Shown here piece by piece: positions 5,455 to 5,652 of a stretch of DNA of 5,652 nucleotides. How positions within the stretch are numbered: the first letter of the stretch is position 1; each line of letters starts with the position of its first letter. The DNA lies in contig CAAENO010000143.1 of assembly GCA_900757385.1 (NCBI GenBank), forward strand, positions 1-5,652, given 5' to 3'. The DNA is from an uncultured Collinsella sp. Lineage in GTDB: Bacteria > Actinomycetota > Coriobacteriia > Coriobacteriales > Coriobacteriaceae. The position numbers and the translations under genes are program-made. The notes beneath the pieces are model-generated. The model had not been told where the DNA came from. It did not search any database and worked only from the letters and a program-made list of their open reading frames with translations.

Positions 5455-5488
5455 CTCGTGGAATGGGTGTCCGAAAATCCACGCTCGT
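5448..5488 (+). repeat. 12-bp direct repeat overlapping the palindrome
   Basis: ATCCACGCTCGT occurs at 5448-5459 and again at 5477-5488, a 29-bp period. The first copy overlaps the right arm of the large inverted repeat, so three related TCCACG units lie within 92 bp. This suggests a composite interspersed repeat or a multi-site binding region. Confidence 0.6.
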
Positions 5489-5583
5489 TGGGCCGATGCA
5501 GAGGCACCTGGCAATTCCTTTTTTGTAGACGTTGTCGCGCGGCTACGGGCGGGAAAGGTCCCAACGGTTAACATATACTCCAT

Positions 5584-5652
5584 ATGGGTAAAGAGACCAA
5601 AGCGCTGCCGCGGGGCGGCGCTTTGCGTTTGAAAAAACTAGCTCGTCTAAGA
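5584..5652 (+). CDS. Possible start of a further gene, cut by the window edge
   Basis: The ATG at 5584 opens 23 codons with no stop to the window end, giving a basic peptide beginning MGKETKALPRGG. There is no Shine-Dalgarno, but TATACT (5574-5579) lies 4 nt before the ATG. A promoter there would give a leaderless mRNA starting about at the ATG, a common arrangement in actinobacteria. No convincing -35 is seen. The same bases form a stable hairpin, so the reading frame may be chance. The product is not recognised. Confidence 0.3.
   Translation, partial: MGKETKALPRGGALRLKKLARLR
5599..5624. terminator. GC-rich hairpin, possible terminator for the exporter gene
   Basis: AAAGCGC (5599-5605) pairs with GCGCTTT (5618-5624). 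A T-G wobble and GCC/GGC extend it to 11 bp around a GCGG loop. The following bases on the + strand are GCGTTTG, a poor U-tract; the minus strand offers GGTCTCTTT. It is the best terminator-like structure downstream of the exporter, but it coincides with the possible coding start at 5584. Confidence 0.35.

Noticed and set aside
5397..5488. CRISPR array
   Set aside because: The repeats are only 12 bp, occur twice in direct orientation plus one inverted, and do not have regular spacers; no cas genes are present.
5512..5526. T6 run after the exporter as a terminator tail
   Set aside because: No stem of adequate length could be formed just upstream of the T run.

Overview
The window looks like chromosomal DNA of a high-GC, gut-type actinobacterium of the class Coriobacteriia, most like Collinsella. 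This placement is an inference from the G+C-rich coding style, a lysyl-tRNA synthetase with an appended tRNA-binding domain, and the flavour of the intergenic repeats. No rRNA or other taxonomic marker is present, so it is not proven.

Layout. (1) Positions 1-1874 carry the 3' part of lysS on the + strand, with its start outside the window. The protein ends in an extra Trbp111/EMAP-II-like tRNA-binding domain. (2) Positions 1875-2020 hold a perfect 12-bp hairpin, then a rho-independent terminator nested inside a larger inverted repeat. (3) Positions about 2023-3549 are a complete, apparently intact insertion sequence of the IS110 family, IS1111 group. It has 14-bp subterminal inverted repeats, a minus-strand DEDD transposase (2301-3422) and a roughly 260-bp non-coding region 3' of the transposase gene. 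(4) Positions 3550-3793 are intergenic, with a small repeat-like palindrome. (5) Positions 3794-5362 are a 522-residue ThrE-type threonine/serine exporter on the + strand. (6) Positions 5363-5652 are intergenic, with a perfect 20-bp inverted repeat, a 12-bp direct repeat, and a possible start of another gene or a terminator at the right edge.

The most interesting part is the non-coding region of the IS. Read on the minus strand, it folds by eye into an internal loop whose two strands match the DNA on the two sides of this insertion. One strand carries a 9-nt match to the flank beyond the left end (AAGTCAGAC). The other carries a 6-nt complement to the flank beyond the right end (CTCGCT). Joined across a shared GA dinucleotide, the two matches rebuild a contiguous target of about 13 nt. 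This is the expected arrangement of a bridge RNA (seekRNA) target-binding loop, so the element appears to carry a guide RNA that still matches the site it occupies. A second 7-nt match (ATATGAG) to the element's own right end is a candidate donor guide. The partner donor guide was not found.

The flanking genes have housekeeping or transport roles. They were probably separated by a shorter intergenic region before the IS landed just downstream of the lysS terminator. The insertion breaks no recognisable gene.
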